Shown one piece after another: positions 8,731 to 16,474 of a stretch of DNA of 34,560 nt. Source of the stretch: Clostridium sp. CAG:343 (lineage in GTDB: Bacteria > Bacillota > Clostridia > TANB77 > CAG-508); contig FR888052.1 in NCBI GenBank assembly GCA_000431335.1, positions 1 through 34,560 on the forward strand, written 5' to 3'. The position numbers and the translations under genes are program-made. The notes beneath the pieces were generated by a model. The model ran no database searches. It was not told the origin of the DNA and saw nothing but the letters and a program-made list of their open reading frames with translations. Position 1 is the first letter of the stretch. The number at the start of each line of letters is the position of its first letter.

Positions 8731-9076
8731 TTGTATCCTCCTATGTAATCTCTTTTTTATCTTTTATATATTATACTAAATACAAAATAAATTCAAGTAG
8801 ATTATAAAAGTTTTTTAAAAAATTAAGTATAACCATAAAACGAAAAGAGAATATGTTGAAAAATGTCGATGAAAAAAATAAAAAAAGTAATTAAAAGTAT
8901 TGAAATTATCTTTTTGATATGTTAATATAATTTTACGTATTAATACTACTAATTAATATTTTTTAGTTCATATTTTATTTCAAATATTTTTAAATAGCAA
9001 CTTAGAAAAAGACATAAATTGTATTAATTCATATAGTTTTTATTGCGTAAAAAATAAGAGACAGGAGGTGAACAAA
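8731..9076. other. 346-base gene-free divergent intergenic region
   Basis: Very AT-rich spacer between the minus-strand DUF4912 gene and the plus-strand coiled-coil gene. On the minus strand, TATAAT (plus 8770-8775) lies suitably upstream of the DUF4912 start, with TTGAAT at a rather short 15-base spacing. On the plus strand there is a candidate promoter at 8900-8931. I see no RNA gene, repeat or short coding frame with a ribosome binding site. Confidence 0.5.
8900..8931 (+). promoter_or_regulatory. Candidate promoter for the coiled-coil gene
   Basis: TTGAAA (8900-8905) followed by TAATAT at 17 bases or TATAAT (8926-8931) at 20 bases. It would give a leader of about 140 bases with no recognised structure. 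Confidence 0.3.
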
Positions 9077-9400
9077 ATGGAAGAAAAAATTTTAACAATT
9101 CTTTTAGACATGCAAGTAGATATAAAAGATCTAAAGAAGAGAGTTATTAATATTGAAGAAAACGAGATACCAAGTATAAGAGCATCAATAAAAAACATTG
9201 AAAAAAAGGAAATACCAGGTATAAAGAAATCAATTAAAAATATAGCATCTTCGGTCTATAATATAGAAAATAATGAATTACCAGCAATTAGACAACAAAG
9301 ACTAATAGATAGCAACAATATAGCAAAAATTTTAAACAATCAAACAAATTTAATTCAAACATTAAAAAAAAGAAATTTTAAATATATAAGTAATTTATAA
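9077..9400 (+). CDS. Small coiled-coil protein with 15-residue repeats, function unknown
   Basis: The 107-residue protein is mostly heptad-like. A motif of the type NIExxEIPxI recurs at residues 25-34, 40-49 and 62-71, with a partial copy at 55; the first spacing is 15 residues. There is no signal peptide or membrane segment. Start choice: a perfect AGGAGGTG (9063-9070) stands six bases before ATG 9077, so the upstream GTG at 9068 inside that Shine-Dalgarno is rejected. It is a single-gene unit with its own terminator. The strong ribosome binding site suggests real expression. I do not recognise the family; comparable leucine/isoleucine repeats occur in phage and plasmid small proteins. Confidence 0.7.
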   Translation: MEEKILTILLDMQVDIKDLKKRVINIEENEIPSIRASIKNIEKKEIPGIKKSIKNIASSVYNIENNELPAIRQQRLIDSNNIAKILNNQTNLIQTLKKRNFKYISNL

Positions 9401-9409
9401 TGCATGTAA

Positions 9410-9450
9410 AAAATACAACTATTTGAACAATTTTATAATAGTTGTATTTT
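9410..9450 (+). terminator. Terminator after the coiled-coil gene
   Basis: Fourteen-pair perfect stem, AAAATACAACTATT (9410-9423) with AATAGTTGTATTTT (9437-9450). The T run is part of the right arm. Confidence 0.75.
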
Positions 9451-9547
9451 CATATTTAATAGAAAAATCTAATAAAATGCAATGAAACTCTTTTAAAAAA
9501 AACTAAAATGTTATACAATAATAAAAAATGAAAATTAGGAGAGGAAA

Positions 9548-11239
9548 ATGAATAAAAAGTGGCAAATATTTGAACCAGATAAAAATAAGATAGAAGAGAT
9601 AAAAAATAAATATAAAGTTAACCAATTATTAGCTACAATATTAGCTAATAGAAACATTTTAAAAGAAGAAGATATTAGACTATTTTTAAATCCAACAAGA
9701 AACGATTTTTATAATCCTTTTTTAATAACGGATATGGATATTGCAGTAAATAGAATAATAAAAGCTATAGAAAATAAAGAAAACATTACTATTTATGGTG
9801 ACTATGATGTAGATGGAATAACAAGTATAACAGTATTAAAGAGTTTTTTAAATGATATTGGAGTAGAAACCAATACATATATACCAAACAGGTTAATAGA
9901 AGGATATGGATTGAACAAAGAAGCAATTGACAAAATTTCAAAAAAAGGATGCAATTTAATGATTACAGTTGATTGTGGTATATCTGCTATAGAAGAAATA
10001 GAATATGCAAACTCTCTAGGAATTGAGACCATAATAACAGACCATCATGAAGCAGGAAATGAAATACCAAAAGCAATTGCAGTAATAGACAATAAAAGAA
10101 AAGATAGTAAATATCCTTTCAGAGAATTAGCAGGAGTTGGAGTGGTTTTTAAATTAATTCAAGCAATAGGAATTACATTAAAACTAAAAGAAGAATCATA
10201 TTTGAAATATTTAGACATCGTATGTATAGGAACAATATCTGATATAGTTCCGTTAGTAGATGAAAATAGAGTAATTGCAAAATTAGGGTTATTATTAGTG
10301 GCACAAACAAAAAATATAGGATTAAGATCAATTATTAATTCATCAGGATATAATAAAATAGACTCAAATACTATTTCATTTGGTGTAGCACCTAGAATTA
10401 ATGCATGTGGAAGAATGGGAAAAGCAGAAGAAGCATTAGAACTATTCTTATCTAAAGATAAAAACGAGGTAAATGAATTAACTAATAAATTAAATGAACA
10501 TAATAGAAAAAGGCAAGAAACAGAAAAAACAATTTTTGAAAATGCAGTAGAAAAAATAAAAGAAGAGCACTTAGATGAAAATAAAGCTATTATTGTTGGT
10601 GGAGAAAATTGGCATCATGGTGTAATTGGAATAGTTTCGTCTAAAATTACAGAAATGTATTTTAAACCAAGCATTTTATTTAGTTTTGAAGAAGATGGAA
10701 TAGGAAAAGGTTCTGGAAGAAGTATTCCTGGATTTGATTTACATGAAGCTTTAATGAAATGTTCAGACACTATTGAAAAATTTGGTGGACATAGTATGGC
10801 AGTAGGAATTACGGTAAAAAAAGATAATCTAGAAAAGTTTAAAAAAGAATTTGAACAAATAGCAACACAAAGCAAAATTGATGAAATTATACCAATTATT
10901 AATATTGATGCAAAAGTAGATTTGAGTGATATTGATAAAGAAATGGTAGAAAGTTTAAAACAATTAGAACCATTTGGAGAAGCTAACAAAATGCCAGTAT
11001 TTGCATTTAAAAATTTAAAAATAGATTCAATAAGAGCTCTATCAGAAGGAAAACATCTAAAATTAACATTAAAAGATAATAATTATATTATAAATGCAAT
11101 TGGATTTAATATTGGATACTTAGCAAATGAATATAGAATAGGGGATAAAATAGATGTTGCTGGTGTATTAGAAATAAATACATTTAATGGCGTAGATAAC
11201 TTACAAATTAACATTAAAGACATAATGAAATCAATATAA
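9548..11239 (+). CDS. recJ: Single-stranded-DNA exonuclease RecJ
   Basis: RecJ is a 5'-3' exonuclease on single-stranded DNA, used in recombination and mismatch or excision repair. This 563-residue version carries the DHH-family metal motifs in order: YGDYDVDGITS (about residue 83), TVDCGIS (about 140), TDHHEAG (about 163) and, in the DHHA1 part, FGGHSMAVG (about 415). A C-terminal OB-like domain follows. Length is that of the shorter Firmicute form. GGAGAGG stands just before the ATG. It starts a likely operon with rel, the MBL hydrolase and hisS (gaps of 42, 35 and 35 bases). A TGTTATACA extended -10 lies at 9509-9517 without a clear -35. Confidence 0.95.
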   Translation: MNKKWQIFEPDKNKIEEIKNKYKVNQLLATILANRNILKEEDIRLFLNPTRNDFYNPFLITDMDIAVNRIIKAIENKENITIYGDYDVDGITSITVLKSFLNDIGVETNTYIPNRLIEGYGLNKEAIDKISKKGCNLMITVDCGISAIEEIEYANSLGIETIITDHHEAGNEIPKAIAVIDNKRKDSKYPFRELAGVGVVFKLIQAIGITLKLKEESYLKYLDIVCIGTISDIVPLVDENRVIAKLGLLLVAQTKNIGLRSIINSSGYNKIDSNTISFGVAPRINACGRMGKAEEALELFLSKDKNEVNELTNKLNEHNRKRQETEKTIFENAVEKIKEEHLDENKAIIVGGENWHHGVIGIVSSKITEMYFKPSILFSFEEDGIGKGSGRSIPGFDLHEALMKCSDTIEKFGGHSMAVGITVKKDNLEKFKKEFEQIATQSKIDEIIPIINIDAKVDLSDIDKEMVESLKQLEPFGEANKMPVFAFKNLKIDSIRALSEGKHLKLTLKDNNYIINAIGFNIGYLANEYRIGDKIDVAGVLEINTFNGVDNLQINIKDIMKSI

Positions 11240-11281
11240 TAATTATATAAGATATAAAACCAAAAAGGGGAAAGTGATATA

Positions 11282-13480
11282 ATGAAAGAAGAAAAAGAGA
11301 AAACAATTCAAGACGTAATATCTAGAAGAAAGCAACATACAAGAAGAGTAGATAGTAAATTAATAATGAAAGCATATAATTATGCATATAGTTATCATGG
11401 CGACCAATGTAGAAAATCAGGAGAACCATATATTATACATCCATTAAATGTTGCTTATATTTTAGCTGATATAGGATTGGATGATAGTACTATTTGTGCT
11501 GCTCTTTTACATGATGTGGTAGAAGATACAGAAGTAACTCAAGAAGATATAACAAGAGAATTTGGAAAAGAAATATCTGACATGGTAGCTGGAGTTACAA
11601 AACTTAGCAATATTCAATTTAGCTCAGTAGAAGAGCAACAAGTAGAAGATTACAGAAAAATGTTTCTTGCAATGGGAAAAGACATAAGGGTAATAATTAT
11701 AAAATTAGCTGATAGACTTCATAACATGAGAACCTTAAAATACTTAAAAAGAGATAGACAAATAGCAAATGCAAAGGAAACAATGGAATTATATGCACCT
11801 CTTGCTAATAGATTAGGACTGTATTCTTTAAAGTGGGAATTAGAAGATTTAGGATTTAAATATTTATATCCAGAAGAATATCATGAATTAGTAGAAGGAA
11901 TTAACAAAAAAAGAGATGAAAGATTAAAATTCATAGAAAAGATAATGAGTGATATAAGAGTTGAATTAAAAAAACAAAGAATTGATGCAGAAGTTACAGG
12001 AAGAGCAAAGCATTTATATAGTATTTATCGAAAAATGAAAAGAGACAATAAGACATTAGATCAAATATATGATTTATTTGCACTTAGAATTTTAGTTAAC
12101 TCTGTAAAAGATTGTTATGCAGCATTAGGAGTTGTACATGAATTATATAGTCCTATGCCGGGAAGATTTAAAGACTATATAGCAGTGCCTAAACCAAACA
12201 TGTATCAATCAATACATACCACACTTTTAGGAGAAAAAGGAACACCATTTGAAGTTCAAATTCGTACATGGGAAATGCATAGAATTGCTGAATATGGTAT
12301 TGCAGCACACTGGGCATATAAAGAAGCAAGTTATTTTGGAAAAAAACAAGCAGTAAAAGTAGAAGAAGACAAATTAGCATGGCTTCGTGAAACATTAGAA
12401 TGGCAAAAAGATATGCAAGATCCACAAGAATTTTTGGATACATTAAAAACAGAACTTTTTGAAGATGAAGTATATGTATTTACACCAAAAGGAGCAATAA
12501 AAGTACTTCCGAGAGGAGCTACGCCAATTGATTTTGCTTATAGTGTACATGAAGAAATTGGACATCATATGACAGGATGTAAAATTAATAGTAAAATGAT
12601 GCCAATAATAACACCTTTAAAAAGTGGAGATATCATAGAGATAATTACGTCTGATAATTCAAAAGGGCCAAGCAGAGATTGGCTTAAATTTGTAAAAAGT
12701 TCTAGTGCAAAAAATAAGATAAAAGGATGGTTTAAAAAAGCTCAGAAAGCTGAGAATATTGAAAAAGGAAAAGAACTAATAGAAAAAGAATTAAAAAGAA
12801 TAGGATTTACATATGCAGATTTATTTAAAAATGAATATCTTGAACCAATGCTTGAAAAATACAAATATAAAAATTTAGACGAAATGTATGCTGCAGTTGG
12901 ATTTGGTGCTAATTCTCCTGTAAAAGTAATAGCAAGAATGTTACAAGAATATAGAAAAGAACATCAAGAAGAAGACATAGAAGAAAAAATTCAGGAATTA
13001 GCTAAAGAAAAAAATAGGAAACCAAGACCTTCAAATTCAGGAATTATTGTAAAAGGCATAGATAACTGTTTAGTTAAGCTCTCAAAATGTTGTAATCCAC
13101 TTCCAGGAGATGAAATCGTAGGATATATAACGAAAGGAAGAGGAGTATCTGTACATAGAAAAGATTGTACAAATATCAAAGACTTAATATCAGAAGAGAA
13201 CAGAATGATAGATGTAGAATGGTATAAAGAAGAAAATAAAGTATCGTATCAAACAGACATAGAAATAAACTCAAATGATAGAGCTGGATTATTAGTAGAT
13301 ATTTTAAAAGAAATTGGTTCAACAAAAGCTCAAATAAGAGGAGTTAACACAAAAGTAACTAAAGAAAAAATTGCAATTATTGATATGACACTAGAAGTAG
13401 AAAATTTAGAAGAATTAAATAAAGCTATTAAGGTTATTAGAAAAGTAGATAGTGTATATGAAGTTAAAAGAAAAAAATAA
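11282..13480 (+). CDS. rel: Bifunctional (p)ppGpp synthetase/hydrolase Rel
   Basis: Rel makes and degrades (p)ppGpp in the stringent response, on the ribosome. The 732 residues show the complete long RelA/SpoT order. The HD hydrolase domain carries LLHDVVEDT (about 77-85), keeping the HD...ED motif. The synthetase domain includes GRAKHLYSIYRKM and PNMYQSIHTT. A TGS domain follows (VFTPKGAIKVLPRGATPIDFAY), then a zinc-finger/CC region (KCCNPLPGDEIVGYITKGRG) and a C-terminal ACT domain. Both catalytic halves look intact, so it should be bifunctional, as is usual for the single Rel of Firmicutes. AAGGGGAAA precedes the ATG. Its position after recJ and before the MBL hydrolase and hisS matches the order common in Clostridia. 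Confidence 0.95.
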   Translation: MKEEKEKTIQDVISRRKQHTRRVDSKLIMKAYNYAYSYHGDQCRKSGEPYIIHPLNVAYILADIGLDDSTICAALLHDVVEDTEVTQEDITREFGKEISDMVAGVTKLSNIQFSSVEEQQVEDYRKMFLAMGKDIRVIIIKLADRLHNMRTLKYLKRDRQIANAKETMELYAPLANRLGLYSLKWELEDLGFKYLYPEEYHELVEGINKKRDERLKFIEKIMSDIRVELKKQRIDAEVTGRAKHLYSIYRKMKRDNKTLDQIYDLFALRILVNSVKDCYAALGVVHELYSPMPGRFKDYIAVPKPNMYQSIHTTLLGEKGTPFEVQIRTWEMHRIAEYGIAAHWAYKEASYFGKKQAVKVEEDKLAWLRETLEWQKDMQDPQEFLDTLKTELFEDEVYVFTPKGAIKVLPRGATPIDFAYSVHEEIGHHMTGCKINSKMMPIITPLKSGDIIEIITSDNSKGPSRDWLKFVKSSSAKNKIKGWFKKAQKAENIEKGKELIEKELKRIGFTYADLFKNEYLEPMLEKYKYKNLDEMYAAVGFGANSPVKVIARMLQEYRKEHQEEDIEEKIQELAKEKNRKPRPSNSGIIVKGIDNCLVKLSKCCNPLPGDEIVGYITKGRGVSVHRKDCTNIKDLISEENRMIDVEWYKEENKVSYQTDIEINSNDRAGLLVDILKEIGSTKAQIRGVNTKVTKEKIAIIDMTLEVENLEELNKAIKVIRKVDSVYEVKRKK

Positions 13481-13515
13481 ATAAGAAGAAAACATATATA
13501 ATGAAAGGGAAAAAT

Positions 13516-14163
13516 ATGATTTTAAAAGAACTAAAGATAGATACATGGATAGGAGATCCAACTAATTGTTATATTATATTAGATGAAAAATCTAAAGAAT
13601 TGATGGTAATAGATCCAGCTGGTGACGTGGATAAAATACAAGAAATGATAAAAATATTAGATGGAAAATTAAAATATATATATTTAACTCATTGTCACGG
13701 TGACCATATATTTGGAGTAACAGAATTGAAGAAAAATTGCGGAGGAAAAATATTAATACATCGTATGGACGCAGAAGGTTTGAATGATGCTGCAATTAAT
13801 TTAACGCCATATATTAGAGAAGAAAATATAGAATTAGAAGCGGATTCTAGGATAGATGATGAAGATTTGATTCATTTGGGAAATTTAGAATTTAAAGTTA
13901 TTCATACTCCAGGACATACTAAAGGTGGAACATGTCTATACTGTAAAGAGGAAAATTGTCTATTTTCTGGAGATACTCTATTTAGAGGTACATGGGGAAG
14001 AACTGATGTACCAACAGGAAGTTTAGAAGATATAATGGATTCTATTACTAAAAAATTAATGGTGTTGCCAAATGAAACAATAGTATATCCAGGACATGGA
14101 TTAAGTACAAGAATAAAAGATGAAAAACCAATTTATTTAGAATTAAAACCAAAATTAATATAA
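13516..14163 (+). CDS. MBL-fold metallo-hydrolase (glyoxalase II-like)
   Basis: A 215-residue metallo-beta-lactamase-fold hydrolase. It carries the zinc-binding motif THCHGDH (about residue 58), a later metal His in IHTPGHTKGG, the bridging Asp in FSGDTLF and the terminal His in YPGHG. These are typical of the YqgX/GloB-like group in Firmicutes. The substrate cannot be told from sequence; hydroxyacylglutathione-like thioesters or other hydroperoxy/thioester compounds are possible. Start choice: GAAAGGG lies immediately before ATG 13516, so the upstream ATG 13501, which lacks a ribosome binding site, is rejected. It sits between rel and hisS in the operon. Confidence 0.88.
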   Translation: MILKELKIDTWIGDPTNCYIILDEKSKELMVIDPAGDVDKIQEMIKILDGKLKYIYLTHCHGDHIFGVTELKKNCGGKILIHRMDAEGLNDAAINLTPYIREENIELEADSRIDDEDLIHLGNLEFKVIHTPGHTKGGTCLYCKEENCLFSGDTLFRGTWGRTDVPTGSLEDIMDSITKKLMVLPNETIVYPGHGLSTRIKDEKPIYLELKPKLI

Positions 14164-14198
14164 AATTTGTTATAATAGAAATGAAAGGAATGATTAAT

Positions 14199-15509
14199 AT
14201 GGCAAAAACAGAACCAAGAACATTATCAGGATTTATGGAATTATTACCAAATGAACAAATTCTATTTAATCAAATGAGAGAAACAATAGAAGATACTTAT
14301 AAAAAATTTGGATTTTTACCATTAGATACGCCAGTAATAGAATTATCTGAAGTTTTACTTGCTAAAGCAGGAGGAGAAACAGAAAAACAGATTTATCGTT
14401 TTAATAAAGGAGATAAAGACTTATCTTTAAGATTTGACTTAACAGTTCCTCTTTCAAAATATGTAGCTAAAAATTATGGAAATTTGAGTTTCCCTTTTAG
14501 AAGATATCAAATTGGAAAAGTATATAGAGGAGAACGTACACAAAAAGGAAGATTTCGTGAATTTTATCAATGTGATATAGATGTCATAGGTGATGGGGAG
14601 CTTGATTTAATAAATGATGCAGAACTTCCAAGTGTTATTTATACGATATTTAAAAATTTAGGATTTAATAATTTTACTATTAGAGTGAATAATAGAAAAA
14701 TATTAAATGGATTATTTGAAGAAATAGGTCAAAAAGAAAAATCAGTAGAAGTATTAAGAATAATAGATAAAATAGATAAAATAGGAAAAGAAGCAGTAAT
14801 AGAAGAATTAGAAAAAATAGAAGTATCAAAAGATTCAATAAAGAAAATAATAGATTTTATAGAAATAGAAGGAACATCTGAAGAAAAAATAGAAAAACTA
14901 AAAAAATTAGAAATAAAAAACGAAACATTTATTACAGGTGTAAATGAATTAGAATTTGTCATAAAAAATATGGGAACATTTGGAATACCAAAAGAAAATT
15001 ATAAAGTCGATTTAACAATAGCTAGAGGATTAGATTATTATACTGGTACAGTATATGAGACATTTTTAAATGAATACAGAGAACTTGGAAGTGTATGTTC
15101 AGGTGGAAGATATGAAAATTTAGCCGAATATTATACAGATAAAAAATTACCAGGAGTAGGAGTTTCAATAGGTTTAACAAGATTATTTTACAAGCTAAAT
15201 GAATTAAATTTAATAAAAGCAAAGAAAAAATCGATATCAGATGTTTTAATAATACCAATGATAGAAGATTTAACAGTTCCAATAGAAATAGCAAGTGAAT
15301 TAAGAAAAAGTGATATAAAAACAGAGATATATTTAAACAATAAGAAATTAAAAGCAAAATTCAAATATGCAGATAAGTTAGAAATACCTTATGTAGTTGT
15401 TATCGGAGAAGATGAAATAGAAGAGAATAAATATAAATTGAAAGATATGAAAACAGGAAATGAACAATTAGTAGATATTTCACAGATGATTAAAATTTTA
15501 AAACAATAA
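14199..15509 (+). CDS. hisS: Histidine-tRNA ligase
   Basis: A class II aminoacyl-tRNA synthetase charging tRNA-His, 436 residues. Motif 2 region is FRRYQIGKVYRGE, and the His-specific sequences are RFDLTVPLSKYV, GRFREFYQCDID and the histidine-A motif ARGLDYYTGTVYE; motif 3 is GVGVSIGLTRL. The C-terminal anticodon-binding domain is present. Of three in-frame ATGs, 14199 is chosen because AAAGGA at 14184-14189 lies nine bases before it; ATG 14181 contains that Shine-Dalgarno and ATG 14190 abuts it. TATAAT at 14171-14176 in the short gap might add an internal promoter. It is the last gene of the recJ cluster, before a strong terminator. Confidence 0.95.
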   Translation: MAKTEPRTLSGFMELLPNEQILFNQMRETIEDTYKKFGFLPLDTPVIELSEVLLAKAGGETEKQIYRFNKGDKDLSLRFDLTVPLSKYVAKNYGNLSFPFRRYQIGKVYRGERTQKGRFREFYQCDIDVIGDGELDLINDAELPSVIYTIFKNLGFNNFTIRVNNRKILNGLFEEIGQKEKSVEVLRIIDKIDKIGKEAVIEELEKIEVSKDSIKKIIDFIEIEGTSEEKIEKLKKLEIKNETFITGVNELEFVIKNMGTFGIPKENYKVDLTIARGLDYYTGTVYETFLNEYRELGSVCSGGRYENLAEYYTDKKLPGVGVSIGLTRLFYKLNELNLIKAKKKSISDVLIIPMIEDLTVPIEIASELRKSDIKTEIYLNNKKLKAKFKYADKLEIPYVVVIGEDEIEENKYKLKDMKTGNEQLVDISQMIKILKQ

Positions 15510-15522
15510 TTCTATAAAATAC

Positions 15523-15556
15523 AAAAATTAGAGTTTTTTATAAAACTCTAATTTTT
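15523..15556. terminator. Bidirectional terminator between hisS and the Crp/Fnr gene
   Basis: Fifteen-pair perfect stem, 15523-15537 with 15542-15556, four-base loop, A run and T run at the ends. It serves both convergent genes. Confidence 0.85.
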
Positions 15557-16187
15557 ATTGATATTTTAAAGTTATTTTATTACCATTTTTTTCAATAAAA
15601 CCTTCATCTCTTAAAAGCTTTAATTCTCTCATCATAGCACTTCTGTCAACACTTAAGTAATCAGCTAAATCAGTAAGAGAAAATGGTAATATAAAACTTT
15701 TATTGAAATTTCTAGTTGACAAAATTGAGAAATATCCAAGTAGTTTATCACGTATGGATCTTTGAGTAAGTAGTTCAATTCTAGTGTTTAAAGAGGTTAC
15801 TTTACTTAGTATAAGTTCTGGTAAATATTCAGAAAGAACTTGATGAAATTTGCAGTTGTTTTTACATTTCGTATGAATGTCATCATATGTGTAAAATAAC
15901 ACTTCACATTGTTTTTTAGCCTCAACTAATAGTTCGTTATTAGTTGTTATTGTATAAAAAACTTCTCCGAAAATATCATTTTTAGAAAAATGTTCAACAA
16001 TTGTTTTGTTTCCATTAAAGTCATAGCGTACTAAGTCTGCATTCCCTTTTATTAACATACAAAATTGATTCCTTTTTTGTATATAAGAAGTGATTACTTG
16101 ATTTTTTTGAAAGACTTTTTTTTGTACTTTTGTGCAATTTTTGCTAAAGTTATTTATAAAATTATCTATATTAAAGTCATTAAACAT
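15555..16187 (-). CDS. Crp/Fnr-family transcription regulator
   Basis: The 210-residue protein has an N-terminal cyclic-nucleotide-binding-type beta-barrel (LIKGNADLVRYDFNGNKT, FGEVFYTI), a long dimerisation helix and a C-terminal winged helix (SLTDLADYLSVDRSAMMREL). Cysteines at CEVLFYTYDDIHTKCKNNC could hold metal, haem or a cluster, but no FNR-type N-terminal cysteine set is present. It is transcribed divergently from nrdD. A TTGTTGC half-site overlaps its own -35 and recurs as a palindrome at the nrdD promoter, which suggests it regulates both. The effector is unknown. AAAGGA lies 11 bases before the ATG. Confidence 0.85.
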   Translation of the reverse strand: MFNDFNIDNFINNFSKNCTKVQKKVFQKNQVITSYIQKRNQFCMLIKGNADLVRYDFNGNKTIVEHFSKNDIFGEVFYTITTNNELLVEAKKQCEVLFYTYDDIHTKCKNNCKFHQVLSEYLPELILSKVTSLNTRIELLTQRSIRDKLLGYFSILSTRNFNKSFILPFSLTDLADYLSVDRSAMMRELKLLRDEGFIEKNGNKITLKYQ

Positions 16188-16223
16188 AGCAATATCAATC
16201 CTTTAATTTAAAAATTCAACTAT

Positions 16224-16252
16224 ATTATACAAAAAAAGTGTGATAAATGCAA
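16224..16252 (-). promoter_or_regulatory. Promoter of the Crp/Fnr gene with TTGTTGC half-site
   Basis: On the minus strand, TTGCAT (plus 16247-16252), a 17-base spacer and TATAAT (plus 16224-16229). TTGTTGC (plus 16249-16255) overlaps the -35 and equals one arm of the palindrome before nrdD, suggesting self-regulation. Confidence 0.45.
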
Positions 16253-16400
16253 CAAGTAGTGAATTATAACTTTTACTATTTTATAAAAAATAAATTCTTT
16301 GAAATATTTTTGAAATATTTTTGTAATATAATTGTAATAAACGACAAAATCTTACAACAAAGCATGGATTAAAATTCAAAAAATAGAAAAAAGATAATTT

Positions 16401-16414
16401 GTTGCTTTTGCAAC
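16401..16414 (+). promoter_or_regulatory. Palindromic operator candidate upstream of nrdD
   Basis: GTTGC-TTTT-GCAAC is a perfect inverted repeat. It is centred about 40 bases before the start point predicted from the -10 at 16436, the usual position of a Crp/Fnr-type activator, and the divergent neighbour encodes such a protein. Confidence 0.45.
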
Positions 16415-16435
16415 AGAAAAACAAATTTCTTAGTA

Positions 16436-16441
16436 TATAAT
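16436..16441 (+). promoter_or_regulatory. nrdD promoter -10
   Basis: TATAAT with no recognisable -35 at 17 bases (ACAGAA), as often seen in promoters that depend on an activator. Confidence 0.45.
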
Positions 16442-16474
16442 AAACCCATATTAAATTTGAGGGGGAAATGTAAG

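Noticed and set aside
12189..12443. Long antisense frames within rel, hisS, uvrA and others
   Set aside because: They are shadows of AT-rich coding sequence, Leu/Ile-rich, with no ribosome binding site or family pattern.
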